Position numbers and translations under genes: made by a program
The notes under the pieces: model-generated
Seen by the model: the letters and a program-made list of their open reading frames with translations, nothing else
What the model was told of the DNA's origin: nothing
Database searches by the model: none
Shown here: positions 25,050-33,687 of the stretch, one piece after another
Numbering within the stretch: the stretch's first letter is position 1
Layout: each line of letters opens with the position of its first letter
NCBI RefSeq assembly: GCF_001509485.1
Contig: NZ_LLZI01000146.1
Span: forward strand, 15,086-79,085
Source: Streptomyces sp. NRRL F-4489
GTDB lineage: Bacteria; Actinomycetota; Actinomycetes; Streptomycetales; Streptomycetaceae
Length of the DNA stretch: 64,000 bases
Direction: 5' to 3'

Positions 25050-25442
25050 ATGGCGACGGCGACCCCGCCGGCCACCGGCGGCGGCGTACCGGAGGGTGAG
25101 CGCGGCGCGACCCGGATCGCCGACCGGGTGGTCGCCAAGATCGCCGCGCGGGCGGCCCGCGAGGCGCTGCGCACCGCGTCGCCCGGCGCCCGCACCGACG
25201 CCCATGCGACGGTGACGGTGGCCCGCCGCGAGGTCCGCCCGCCCTTCGGCGAGGCCCGGCTGCGGGTCGCGGTGGAACTGCCCTACCCCGCCCCCATCGG
25301 CGCGCACTGCGGCCTGGTACGCCGTCAAGTGACCGACCGAGTCAAGGCGTTGGCGGGTATGACGGTGGCCGAGGTGGCGGTGCAGGTGGAGCGGCTGACC
25401 TCGCCGCTGCTCGCCGAGCGGAGCCGGGAGCGGGTGCGGTGA
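25050..25442 (+). CDS. Second Asp23/Gls24 family protein
   Basis: A shorter, divergent Asp23-domain protein (130 aa): RIADRVVAKIAARAAREALR, then RLRVAVELPYPAPIGAHCGLVRRQVTDRVKALAGMTVAEVAVQVERL. The glycine-rich loop of the first copy is replaced by an Arg-rich segment. Its TGA overlaps the GTG of the next gene by four bases, so translation is coupled. The two Asp23 paralogues probably assemble on the AmaP-like membrane proteins encoded next. Confidence 0.88.
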   Translation: MATATPPATGGGVPEGERGATRIADRVVAKIAARAAREALRTASPGARTDAHATVTVARREVRPPFGEARLRVAVELPYPAPIGAHCGLVRRQVTDRVKALAGMTVAEVAVQVERLTSPLLAERSRERVR

Positions 25443-26116
25443 GCGGGCCGGGGAGCGGGCAGGCGAGCGCGCCGGAGCCGGCGGGGCGGGACACCACCGA
25501 CGCCCTGGACACTGCCGGCCCCGAGGCGGCGTCCCCCGACGCCCCCGGCAGCGGGGAGCGGCAGCCGGGCGGAGGCGGGCGGACCGGCCGGTTCTGGTCG
25601 GCGCGCCGGGTGCCGGCCGCGGTGGTCGCCCTGGTGCTGCTGGGCTGCACCGGCCTGCTGCTCTACGACGTGGCCGCGGTGCGGGCCGGCCGCCCGGCGA
25701 TGGCCTGGCGCCGGTGGCTGGCGGACGAACTGGCCACCCGGCACCTGGACGACGTGTGGGTGCTGGGCGCCGCGGCGCTCGCGGTGGCCCTCGGGATCTG
25801 GCTGCTCGTACTGGCCGCCACGCCCGGACTGCGGGCGGTGCTGCCGATGCGGCGCACGGCCGGGGTCCGGGCCGGACTGGACCGGCCGGCCGCCGCGCTG
25901 GTGCTGCGCGACCGCGCCATGGAGGTCTCCGGGGTGCAGTCCGTACGGGTCGCGGTCGGCCGCCGCCGGGCGCGGGCGCGGGCGGTGGCGCACTTCCGGG
26001 AGCTGGACGCGGTCCGCGGCGACCTCACCACGGCGCTCGGCGAGGGCCTGCGCGAGCTGCACCTGACGCACCCGCCGCGGCTGCGCGTCGACGTCCGGCG
26101 CCCGAAGAGGAGGTGA
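25439..26116 (+). CDS. DUF6286-type membrane protein of the Asp23 operon
   Basis: A 225-aa protein with a disordered Gly/Pro/Ser N-terminus, two membrane helices (VPAAVVALVLLGCTGLLLYDVAAV and VWVLGAAALAVALGIWLLVLAA) separated by a short loop, and a basic C-terminal cytoplasmic domain (ALVLRDRAMEVSGVQSVRVAVGRRRARARAVAHF). The layout resembles AmaP, two helices then a cytoplasmic domain that could bind Asp23. The GTG start overlaps the upstream stop. The precise family label is from memory. Confidence 0.8.
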   Translation: MSGPGSGQASAPEPAGRDTTDALDTAGPEAASPDAPGSGERQPGGGGRTGRFWSARRVPAAVVALVLLGCTGLLLYDVAAVRAGRPAMAWRRWLADELATRHLDDVWVLGAAALAVALGIWLLVLAATPGLRAVLPMRRTAGVRAGLDRPAAALVLRDRAMEVSGVQSVRVAVGRRRARARAVAHFRELDAVRGDLTTALGEGLRELHLTHPPRLRVDVRRPKRR

Positions 26117-26123
26117 GCGCGCG

Positions 26124-26729
26124 ATGCGCGGCGTCCGCACGGCGGTCAACCGGGTGCTGCTCGGGCTGACCGGCCTGCTGCTGCTCGGCACCGGCGGCAC
26201 GGTCCTGCTGGGCGGTCTGGACCTGCCCGCCCGGTGGGGGCTCGACCTGCCGTCCGGCTGGCCGTGGACCGGCCCGGACGGGGTGCTGCTGACCGCGGCG
26301 GACCGCACCCGCTTCACCGGCCGCGGCTGGTGGTGGCCGGCGGTGATCGCCGCCCTGGCCGTGCTGGCGGCGCTGCTGCTGTGGTGGCTGCTGGCGCAGC
26401 TGCGGCGGCGCCGGCTCGGCACGGTGCTGGTCGACAGCGGCGACGGGACGGGCGCGACGGTCCGCGGCCGGGCGCTGGAGGAGGCGCTGGCGGCCGAGGC
26501 GGAGGCGGTGCCCGGGGTGGACCGGGCGGGCGTGGTGCTCACCGGCCGCCGCACCGCCCCCCGGCTGCGCGCCCTGCTCCGGCTGGCCCCGCACGCCGAC
26601 CCCGGGACGGTGCTGCGGCGGCTGTCCGAGGGGGCGGTGGCGCACGCCCGGACCTCGGCGGGCCTGGACGAGCTGCCCGCCGAGGTCCGGCTCCGCGCCG
26701 TCCGCCACCGCGCGGAGCGGGTCAGCTAA
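26124..26729 (+). CDS. amaP: AmaP-like alkaline shock membrane anchor protein
   Basis: A 201-aa protein: N-terminal helix (VLLGLTGLLLLGTGGTVLLGGL), an outside loop rich in Trp and Asp, a second helix (WWPAVIAALAVLAALLLWWLLAQL), then a cytoplasmic Asp23-interaction-type domain (TVRGRALEEALAAEAEAVPGVDRAGVVLTG). This is the AmaP plan. It closes the five-gene Asp23 operon, seven bases after the previous stop. The gene symbol is given by family analogy. Confidence 0.8.
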   Translation: MRGVRTAVNRVLLGLTGLLLLGTGGTVLLGGLDLPARWGLDLPSGWPWTGPDGVLLTAADRTRFTGRGWWWPAVIAALAVLAALLLWWLLAQLRRRRLGTVLVDSGDGTGATVRGRALEEALAAEAEAVPGVDRAGVVLTGRRTAPRLRALLRLAPHADPGTVLRRLSEGAVAHARTSAGLDELPAEVRLRAVRHRAERVS

Positions 26730-26809
26730 CGGGCGGAGCGGGTCGGCCAGCCGTCCGCACCCGCAGACCCCGAGCCGTACGCACCGTCAGCCCCCCGCCG
26801 TACGTACCG

Positions 26810-27565
26810 TCAGAACCCCCGCCGCGCCCCGCCGTCCACCGGGAGCATCACGCCCGTCAGATACGAGGCGGCGGGGGAGAGCAGGAAGGCGGCGGTGCGG
26901 CCGAACTCCGCCGGGTCGCCGTAGCGGCGCAGCGGGATCGCGGCGGTGTTGCGGGCCCGGGAGCCTTCCGGGTCGCCGGAGGCGGCGTCCAGCTGGGTCA
27001 TCCGGTCGGTGGCGATCCGGCCGGGCAGCAGACCGACGACGCGGACGCCGCGCGGGCCCAGTTCGTCGGCGAGGGATTTGGCGAAGCCGGCCAGGCCCGG
27101 GCGGAGGCCGTTGGAGACGGAGAGGCCGGGGATCGGCTCGTGCACGGAGCCGGAGAGCACGAAGCCGATGACGCCGCCCGTGCCCAGCTCCTCCGCGGCG
27201 GCGCGGGCCAGCCGGACCGCGCCGAGGAAGACCGTCTCGAAGCCGGTCCGCCACTGGTCGTCGGTGGTGTCGGCGGCGCCGCCGGGCGGTGGGCCGCCCA
27301 CGCTGATCAGGATGCCGTCGAAGCCGCCGAAGCGCTCCCGGGCGGCCGCCACCAGGCGGGCCGGGGCCTGTGGGTCGGCGTTGTCCGCGGCCACGCCCAG
27401 GGCCCGTTCGCCCAGGGCGGCGGCGGCCTTCGCGGCGGTCTCCTCGGTGCGTCCGGTGAGCACCACATTGGCGCCGTCGTCGATCAGCGCGCGGGCGGCG
27501 GCGTGGCCCAGGCCCCGGGTGGCGCCGGTGACGAGATACGTCCGGTCGGTGAGTCCAAGATCCAT
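26810..27565 (-). CDS. SDR family oxidoreductase with degenerate active site
   Basis: Short-chain dehydrogenase fold (251 aa) with the NAD(P) motif TGATRGLGHAAA at residue 14 and a C-terminal GVMLPVDGGARRGF. The usual Tyr-x-x-x-Lys pair is absent: the segment aligned with it reads SVSNGLRPGLAGFAKSLADEL, giving Ser and Arg at the catalytic positions. The catalytic serine region is FVLSGSVHEP. It starts four bases after the GH15 stop codon on the same strand and is probably coexpressed. Substrate unknown. Confidence 0.85.
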   Translation of the reverse strand: MDLGLTDRTYLVTGATRGLGHAAARALIDDGANVVLTGRTEETAAKAAAALGERALGVAADNADPQAPARLVAAARERFGGFDGILISVGGPPPGGAADTTDDQWRTGFETVFLGAVRLARAAAEELGTGGVIGFVLSGSVHEPIPGLSVSNGLRPGLAGFAKSLADELGPRGVRVVGLLPGRIATDRMTQLDAASGDPEGSRARNTAAIPLRRYGDPAEFGRTAAFLLSPAASYLTGVMLPVDGGARRGF

Positions 27566-27569
27566 GGCC

Positions 27570-29354
27570 CTAGTCTGCCCCCGGCCCGCCGTCCAGCGCG
27601 AAGGCGGTCCCGACCAGGCCGATATGGCTGAACGCCTGCGGGAAGTTGCCCCACTGGCGCCGGGTGGCCGGATCGTACTCCTCGGAGAGCAGGCCGACGT
27701 CGTTCCGCAGCGCCAGCAGCCGTTCGAACAGCTCCCGGGCCTCCCGGCGCCGGCCGGTCAGCAGCAGCGCGTCCGCCAGCCAGAACGAGCAGACCACGAA
27801 CGTGCCCTCGCCGCCCGGCAGCCCGTCCACCGACGCGCCCTCGGTGCTGTACCGGCGCACCAGGCCGTCGTGGGTCAGCTCCCGGCGCACCGCGTCCACG
27901 GTGGAGACCACCCGCGGGTCGTCGCCGGGCAGGAAGCCGACCCGGGGGATGAGCAGGGTCGCGGCGTCCAGTTCGGACGAGCCGTAGAACTGGGTGAAGG
28001 TGCCCCGCCCGGCGTCGTAGCCGCGCGCGCAGACCTCGCGGTGCACCTCGTCGCGCATCGCCCGCCACCGGGCGAGGTCGCCGCTCAGCCGCGGCTGCCG
28101 CTCCAGCGCCTTGACCGCGCGGTCGGCCGCGACCCAGGCCATGACCTTGGAGTGCACGAAGTGCCGGCGCGGCCCGCGGATCTCCCAGATGCCCTCGTCG
28201 GGGTCGCGCCAGGCGGACTCCAGGTAGTCCACCAGCGTCCGCTGGATGCTCCAGGCGTGCGGTTCGGCGGGCAGCCCGGCGGCGCGGGCGACGTGGAACG
28301 AGTCGATCACCTCGCCGTAGACGTCGAGCTGGCGCTGTTCGACGGCGGCGTTGCCGATCCGGACCGGCTGCGCCCCGCCGTACCCCGACAGCCAGGGCAC
28401 CTCGGACTCCGGCAGCCGCCGCTCCCCGCCCAGCCCGTACATGATCTGCAGGTCCTCGGGCGCGCCGGCCACCGCGCGCAGCAGCCAGTCCCGCCAGGCG
28501 CCGGCCTCCTCCAGATAGCCGGCCCGGATCAGGGAGTTCAGGGTGAGCGTGGCGTCGCGCAGCCAGCAGTAGCGGTAGTCCCAGTTGCGGACGCCGCCGG
28601 GGTCCTCGGGCAGCGAGGTGGTGGGGGCCGCGACGATGCCGCCGGTCGGCGCGTAGGTGAGCGCCTTGAGCGTGATCAGCGAACGGACCACCGCGTCGCG
28701 GTACGGGCCGTCGTAGCGGCAGCGGGCGGACCAGGCGTGCCAGTCCTCGGTGGTGTCCGCCAGCGCCCGGAACGGGTCGATCGGCTCGGGCCGGGGCTCG
28801 TGCGAGGGGTGCCAGGTCAGCACGAAGGCGGTGCGCTCGCCGGCGCCGACGGTGAAGTCCGAGCGGGTGCTGAGGTCCTTGCCGTACGTGGTGGCCTGGG
28901 ACGGGGTGCGCAGCCACACCGAGTCCGGGCCGGCGACCGCGACCCGGCAGCCCTCGGCGGCCCGCACCCACGGCACCACCCGCCCGTAGTCGAACCGCAG
29001 CCGCAGCACCCCCCGCATCTCCACCCGGCCGCGCAGCCCCTCGACGATCCGGACCACATCGGGCACCCGGTCGCGCTGCGGCATGAAGTCGGTGACCCGG
29101 ACGGCGCCCTCGGGCGTCCGCCAGACCGTGTCGAGGATCAGCGAGTCCCCGCGGTACGCCCGGCTGGCGCGGGCCTCGGGGGAGCGCGGCGCGAGCGTCC
29201 AGTGGCCGTTGTCCCGCCCGCCGACGAGCGCGGCGAAGCACGCCGGGGAGTCGAAGCGGGGCAGGCACAGCCAGTCGATCGAACCGTCCCGGCCGACGAG
29301 CGCGGCGGTCTGCAGATCGCCGATCAGCGCGTAGTCCTCGATACGTGGGTGCAC
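27570..29354 (-). CDS. Glycoside hydrolase family 15 protein (glucoamylase/trehalase-like)
   Basis: A 594-aa enzyme of the bacterial GH15 group that hydrolyses alpha-glucosides; mycobacterial and Streptomyces members include trehalases. The N-terminal domain starts with IEDYALIGDLQTAALVGRDGSIDWLCLPRFDSPACFAALVG. The catalytic barrel has RNWDYRYCWLRDATLTLNSL, ESAWRDPDEGIWEIRGPRRHFVHSKVMAWVA and a late EEYDPATRRQWGNFPQAFSHIGLV. No signal peptide is present, so it acts in the cytoplasm. The adjoining SDR gene follows four bases later. Confidence 0.92.
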   Translation of the reverse strand: MHPRIEDYALIGDLQTAALVGRDGSIDWLCLPRFDSPACFAALVGGRDNGHWTLAPRSPEARASRAYRGDSLILDTVWRTPEGAVRVTDFMPQRDRVPDVVRIVEGLRGRVEMRGVLRLRFDYGRVVPWVRAAEGCRVAVAGPDSVWLRTPSQATTYGKDLSTRSDFTVGAGERTAFVLTWHPSHEPRPEPIDPFRALADTTEDWHAWSARCRYDGPYRDAVVRSLITLKALTYAPTGGIVAAPTTSLPEDPGGVRNWDYRYCWLRDATLTLNSLIRAGYLEEAGAWRDWLLRAVAGAPEDLQIMYGLGGERRLPESEVPWLSGYGGAQPVRIGNAAVEQRQLDVYGEVIDSFHVARAAGLPAEPHAWSIQRTLVDYLESAWRDPDEGIWEIRGPRRHFVHSKVMAWVAADRAVKALERQPRLSGDLARWRAMRDEVHREVCARGYDAGRGTFTQFYGSSELDAATLLIPRVGFLPGDDPRVVSTVDAVRRELTHDGLVRRYSTEGASVDGLPGGEGTFVVCSFWLADALLLTGRRREARELFERLLALRNDVGLLSEEYDPATRRQWGNFPQAFSHIGLVGTAFALDGGPGAD

Positions 29355-29409
29355 GCCGCGCCTCCTTCCCGGCGGGCGGGCGGGCTACGCGGGGGTGCGG
29401 CCGTCCGGA

Positions 29410-30297
29410 CTAGGAAGCGGTGGTGGCGCCCGCGGCCGCCTTGGGTCCGTCGCCACCGGCCCCGGCCTCGTCCCCGTCCGATCCGTCCGTCCCGCCGTCC
29501 CCGTCCGGTCCGGCACCGCCGGAGCCCCCGGCGTCCCCGTCCCCGGCGGCCGCCGCCAGCCGGTCGCGGCGCTCCCGGCGGACCAGGACCACCCAGCCCA
29601 CCGGCACCGCCGCCGCGAACAGCCACCACTGGATCGCGTACGCCATATGCGGCCCGATGGAGTCGTGGTCCGGTTCGGGCACCTGCTCCGGGCCGCCCGG
29701 CTGGTGCGGCGCGGTCTGCTCGATGTAGCCGCCGAGCATCGGCCGGCCGGTGCGCTCGGCCTGCTGGCGGCTGTTGATCAGCATGACCTGGCGGGGCGGC
29801 AGGCCCTTGGTGTTCTTGATGCCGCTGGCCGCGGTGGTCTCGTCGGCCATCAGCCGGCCGGTGACCGTGACGGTGCCCTTCGGGGCGGCCGGCACCGTCG
29901 GGAACTTGGTCAGGTCGTCGCCGGCCGGGATCCAGCCGCGGTTGACCAGCACGGCCTTGCCGTCCGCCAGCACCAGCGGCGTGACGACGTAGTAGCCGAT
30001 GGTCTGCTCGTCGGCGGCGGTCCGCTGGCGGACCACGACCTCGTGCGCGGTGTCGAAGCTTCCGGTGGCGGTGACCCGGCGCCACATCTCGTCGTGCGGC
30101 AGCGTCCGGCCGACCTCGGCCAGTTGGGAGACCGGCACCGGGGTCGCGGCCAGATTGCGGGCGATCAGGGCGTTCTGCGCCACCTTGTGCTCATGGCGGT
30201 GGAGCTGCCAGAACCCCAGCTTGATCATGACCGGGATCAGGACGAGGCCCACGAGGGTGAGGATCACCCACTGCCGGGACAACAGGAAGCGGTACAC
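29410..30297 (-). CDS. SURF1 family cytochrome oxidase assembly protein
   Basis: A 295-aa protein with a membrane helix at each end, the SURF1 plan: LLSRQWVILTLVGLVLIPVMIKLGFWQLHRHEHK at the start and MAYAIQWWLFAAAVPVGWVVLVRRERRDR near residue 240. Between them lies the extracytoplasmic domain with YVVTPLVLADGKAVLVNRGWIPAG. SURF1 helps heme insertion into cytochrome c oxidase. An acidic Gly/Asp tail of about 50 residues follows. The GTG at 30297 places the first helix correctly; the longer frame adds unrelated basic sequence. Confidence 0.9.
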   Translation of the reverse strand: MYRFLLSRQWVILTLVGLVLIPVMIKLGFWQLHRHEHKVAQNALIARNLAATPVPVSQLAEVGRTLPHDEMWRRVTATGSFDTAHEVVVRQRTAADEQTIGYYVVTPLVLADGKAVLVNRGWIPAGDDLTKFPTVPAAPKGTVTVTGRLMADETTAASGIKNTKGLPPRQVMLINSRQQAERTGRPMLGGYIEQTAPHQPGGPEQVPEPDHDSIGPHMAYAIQWWLFAAAVPVGWVVLVRRERRDRLAAAAGDGDAGGSGGAGPDGDGGTDGSDGDEAGAGGDGPKAAAGATTAS

Positions 30298-30380
30298 GGC
30301 TGCGACGGTACCTCGCGTCCCCTCCGGCGCCCGGTCCGGGGTCCCCCGCCGGGGCACCGGGGCGCGCGCCGGTCCGGGCG

Positions 30381-30614
30381 TCAGACCCGGTCGACGATGC
30401 CGACCTTCCCGGCCGAGCGGGCGCAGTGCGCACCGCAGTACCACTTCCCGTCCGCCTCCACGCCCTGGCCGATGATCTGCACCCGGCAGTGCTCGCAGAT
30501 CGGCGCCATGCGGTGGATCGCGCAGGAGAAGCAGTCGAAGACGTGCACCGCGCCCTGCGCGTGCACCTCGAACGTCATGCCGTAGTCGTTTCCGCAGACC
30601 TCACAACGTGCCAT
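30381..30614 (-). CDS. Small zinc-ribbon protein
   Basis: A 77-aa protein with regularly spaced metal ligands: CEVCGNDY, DCFSCAIHRMAPICEHC and WYCGAHCARS, enough for two zinc sites (LIM/ribbon-like). It is conserved in Streptomyces as a hypothetical protein. No catalytic residues are recognised. It lies between SURF1 and the exonuclease gene on the same strand; a link with either is not evident. Confidence 0.82.
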   Translation of the reverse strand: MARCEVCGNDYGMTFEVHAQGAVHVFDCFSCAIHRMAPICEHCRVQIIGQGVEADGKWYCGAHCARSAGKVGIVDRV

Positions 30615-30677
30615 GCGCCACAGCGTGCGGGCGGGGCGGCCGCCGGGCGCGCTGCCGGCGGGTGTGTTGGCCGCGCT

Positions 30678-31715
30678 TCACCCGGACGCAGGCGCCGGCC
30701 GCACGTCCTGGAGCAGCTGCATGAACGCCGCCTCGTCGATCACCGCCGTGCCGTACGCGGCGGCCTTGACGGTCTTGGACGTGCGGGCGTCCGGGTCGTT
30801 GGTCACCAGCAGGCTCGTCAGCCGCGACACGCTCGACGCGACGTGCAGCCCGGCCTCGGTCGCCCGGTCCTCCAGCAGCTCGCGGTCCACCGAGGTGTCG
30901 CCGGAGAACGCCACCCGCATGCCCTGGACGAGCGGGCCGCCGGGCTCGTAGCGCCCCGGATTGGGATACGGGCAGGCCGGGCGCTTCCGGGACGGCCGCC
31001 ACGCCGACGGGCGGTAGGCGCCGCCGCCGCCGGCGCGCGGGCGGGGCGCCGGGGCGTCCGACCACTCCGTCAGCGGCTGGCAGGTCAGCAGCGGCAGCCG
31101 CAGGCGCTCCCGCGCGGCCCGGTGCAGGCTCGGGCGGAACGCCTCGGCCAGCACCCGGGCGTCGTCCAGCGCGTGGTGGGCGCGCTCCTGTATGACGCCG
31201 AAGTGGGCCGCCAGCGACTCCAGCTTGTGGTTGGGCAGCGGCAGGCCCAGCTCCTTGGAGAGCGCGATCGTGCACAGCCGCCGGCGCACCGGGGGGAGGG
31301 CCGCGGCGCGGGCGTACTCCCGGGCCAGCATCGACCAGTCGAACATCGCGTTGTGCGCCACCAGCACGCGGCCGTCGAGGCGCGCGGACAGCTCCGGGAC
31401 GATCTCCTGGAAGAGCGGCGCGCCCTCCAGCACCTCGCTCGTCAGACCGTGGATCCACACGGGGCCGGGGTCGCGCTGCGGGTTGACGAGGGTGTACCAG
31501 GAGTCCTGGAACTCGCCGCGGGCACCGAGCTGATACACGGCGGCGGAGATGATCCGGTCGTCGCGGGCCAGGCCGGTGGTCTCCACGTCGACCACCGCGT
31601 ATCCCTCGGGATAGCCGTCCGGCCAGTCGGCCGGCGGCGTCTGCGGGCCCGGCTGCCGGCCGATCGTCGGCGCGATCCGGTGAGCGGCTGCGCCGCGGTC
31701 TTCGAGCATGGTCAC
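30678..31715 (-). CDS. DEDDh exonuclease with C-terminal BRCT domain
   Basis: A 345-aa 3'-5' exonuclease of the DnaQ/epsilon type. Exo motif I is YAVVDVETTGLARDDRI (about residue 40), motif II is LVAHNAMFDWSML and motif III is HHALDDARVLAEAF, giving the DEDDh set. A proline-rich linker leads to a BRCT domain (LVQGMRVAFSGDTSVDRELLEDRATEAGLHVASSVSRLTSLLVTND). Such enzymes proofread or trim DNA in repair. The start is a GTG; an ATG two codons later is possible. Confidence 0.9.
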   Translation of the reverse strand: MTMLEDRGAAAHRIAPTIGRQPGPQTPPADWPDGYPEGYAVVDVETTGLARDDRIISAAVYQLGARGEFQDSWYTLVNPQRDPGPVWIHGLTSEVLEGAPLFQEIVPELSARLDGRVLVAHNAMFDWSMLAREYARAAALPPVRRRLCTIALSKELGLPLPNHKLESLAAHFGVIQERAHHALDDARVLAEAFRPSLHRAARERLRLPLLTCQPLTEWSDAPAPRPRAGGGGAYRPSAWRPSRKRPACPYPNPGRYEPGGPLVQGMRVAFSGDTSVDRELLEDRATEAGLHVASSVSRLTSLLVTNDPDARTSKTVKAAAYGTAVIDEAAFMQLLQDVRPAPASG

Positions 31716-31792
31716 TGAGGATACGGGCCGCCACTGACAGCCACCGCGGGGTGGTCGCCGCCCGGCGCCCGCGCGGTCCGGCCCGGCCGGGG

Positions 31793-31861
31793 GCTACCGC
31801 CGGTACCCACCGGGCGCCACCGCCGGTACCGACCCGGGGCTACCGCCGGTACACCGCTGAC
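31793..31861 (+). repeat. Three 23-bp imperfect tandem repeats before the desaturase gene
   Basis: The core ACCGCCGGTAC begins at 31796, 31819 and 31842, giving a 23-bp period over three copies, each overlapping a GGTACC/GGTACA. The array lies in the divergent region between the exonuclease and sterol-desaturase genes and may carry binding sites. Confidence 0.7.
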
Positions 31862-31931
31862 ACCCCGTCTCACATACTTCTCGGTAACTCCCCCTAGCGG
31901 GACGCCCGTCGGCCCACTTATCGTGCGGGGC

Positions 31932-32858
31932 ATGCCGCACCTGCCCGATGTCGTGTTGTGGTCCGTGCCCGCCTTCGTCCTGCTCACCGTCGTGGAAATG
32001 GTGAGCTACCGCCTGCACCCCGACGAGGACGCCGCCGGCTACGCGGCCAAGGACGCGGCCACCAGCGTCACCATGGGCCTGGGCAGCCTGGTCTTCGACG
32101 CGCTGTGGAAGATCCCGATCGTGGCGATCTACTCCGCCGTCTACGCGCTCACCCCGCTGCGCGTCCCCGTCCTGTGGTGGACGCTGCCGCTGATGCTGCT
32201 CGCCCAGGACTTCTTCTACTACTGGTCGCACCGCGGCCACCACGTCATCCGCGTCCTGTGGGCCTGCCACGTCGTCCACCACTCCAGCGAGAAGTTCAAC
32301 CTCACCACCGCGCTGCGGCAGCCGTGGACCACCTGGACGGTCTGGCCCTTCTACGTCCCGATGGTCGCGCTGGGCGTCCACCCGGCCGCGATCGCCTTCA
32401 CCTCCGGCGCCAACCTCGTCTACCAGTTCTGGGTCCACACCGAGCGGATCGGGAAGCTGCCGCGCCCCGTCGAGTTCGTCTTCAACACCCCCTCCCACCA
32501 CCGCGTCCACCACGCCTCGCAAGGCGGCTACCTGGACCGCAACTTCGGCGGGATCCTCATCATCTGGGACCGGCTCTTCGGCTCGTTCGTCCCCGAGACC
32601 GAACGCCCCGTCTACGGCCTCACCAAGAACATCAAGACCTTCAACCCCCTCCGGGTCGCCACCCACGAGTACGCCGCCATCGCCCGCGACCTCCGCGCCG
32701 CCCCCACCTGGTCCGAACGCGCCGGCCGCCTCTTCCGCGGCCCCGGCTGGCAACCGGCCCGCCTCCGCCAGGCGCCGCCCGCCAACTCCCCGGTACCGCC
32801 GGCCAGTTCACCGTCCGGCGAGGCCCCCGCCCCCGCCGCACGGGAGACCGCCGCGTGA
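31932..32858 (+). CDS. Sterol desaturase / fatty acid hydroxylase family membrane protein
   Basis: An integral membrane di-iron oxygenase family protein (308 aa). The histidine-cluster motifs are HRGHHVIR, HVVHHSSEKFN and HHRVHHASQGGYLDRNFGG, placed between hydrophobic helices. Substrates in Streptomyces could be fatty acids, hopanoids or carotenoids. No Shine-Dalgarno is seen; TATCGT (31919-31924) lies seven bases before the ATG, fitting a leaderless transcript. Its stop overlaps the start of the next gene (GTGA), so both are coupled. Confidence 0.87.
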   Translation: MPHLPDVVLWSVPAFVLLTVVEMVSYRLHPDEDAAGYAAKDAATSVTMGLGSLVFDALWKIPIVAIYSAVYALTPLRVPVLWWTLPLMLLAQDFFYYWSHRGHHVIRVLWACHVVHHSSEKFNLTTALRQPWTTWTVWPFYVPMVALGVHPAAIAFTSGANLVYQFWVHTERIGKLPRPVEFVFNTPSHHRVHHASQGGYLDRNFGGILIIWDRLFGSFVPETERPVYGLTKNIKTFNPLRVATHEYAAIARDLRAAPTWSERAGRLFRGPGWQPARLRQAPPANSPVPPASSPSGEAPAPAARETAA

Positions 32859-33643
32859 GCAGCCCCCTCACGCCCCGCCCGAGCCCGCTGAGGCCCCGGC
32901 TCAGAGGGTTCACGCCCCACCCCCGCGCCGCCCGCGCCCTCCTCCTCGCCTTCGCCGCCCTGGCCGCCGTCCACCTCACGGGCCTGGCCGCGTACGCCGC
33001 CGCCCCCACCGGCAGCGCCCCGGCGGCCCTCGCCGACACCGCCGTCCACCTCACCAAACCGGCCCTCATGCCGCTGCTCGCCGCCCACACCCTGGCCCGC
33101 GGCGGCCCGCCGCTGCTGGCCGCGGCGCTGCTCTTCGGCTGCGGCGGCGACACCTTCCTCCAGATCGGCGGCTCCGCCTTCCTGGTGGGCATGGCCTCCT
33201 TCGCCGCCGGCCACCTCTGCTACCTCCGCCTCTTCGCCCGGCACGGCACCCCGCTCACCACCCGGCTCGGCGGCCGCCGCCCCCGCGCCGCCGCCGTCAC
33301 CGCCCTCTACGCCGCCGCCCTGACCGCCACCGTCCTCCTCCTGTGGCCCGGCCTCCCCACCGGCCTGCGCCTCCCGGTCGCCGGCTACAGCCTGCTGCTC
33401 ACCGCCATGGCCTTCACCGCCCTCCGCACCGGCCCCCGCGCCGCCGCCGGCGGCCTCCTCTTCCTCCTCTCCGACACCCTCATCGCCACCGGCCTCGCCC
33501 ACTGGCCCCAGCCCCCCGCCCCCCAACTCTGGATCATGCTCACCTACACGGCGGCCCAATTCGCGCTGGCGATGGGCGTACTGGCGGCCGCGACGCCACC
33601 GGCCGTCCCGGTGCGCCCCCGGTCGCGCGCGGCGGCCGCCTAG
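32855..33643 (+). CDS. YhhN/TMEM86 family membrane protein (lysoplasmalogenase-like)
   Basis: A 262-aa protein with about eight hydrophobic helices. YhhN features are LTKPALMPLLAAH, LLFGCGGDTFLQIGGSAFLVGMASFAAGHLCYLRLF and GGLLFLLSDTLIATGLA, the aspartates being the proposed active-site residues. Animal TMEM86 members cleave lysoplasmalogens. The GTG start overlaps the desaturase stop by four bases, hinting at a shared lipid-related role. Confidence 0.85.
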   Translation: MSSPLTPRPSPLRPRLRGFTPHPRAARALLLAFAALAAVHLTGLAAYAAAPTGSAPAALADTAVHLTKPALMPLLAAHTLARGGPPLLAAALLFGCGGDTFLQIGGSAFLVGMASFAAGHLCYLRLFARHGTPLTTRLGGRRPRAAAVTALYAAALTATVLLLWPGLPTGLRLPVAGYSLLLTAMAFTALRTGPRAAAGGLLFLLSDTLIATGLAHWPQPPAPQLWIMLTYTAAQFALAMGVLAAATPPAVPVRPRSRAAAA

Positions 33644-33687
33644 GGGCCCCGCCCCCGTAACGGGACCCCCGCGCCGCTGCTCCGCCC

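Noticed and set aside
31793..31861. CRISPR-like array of short repeats before the sterol desaturase gene
   Set aside because: Only three contiguous 23-bp imperfect units with no spacers and no cas genes; a simple tandem repeat.
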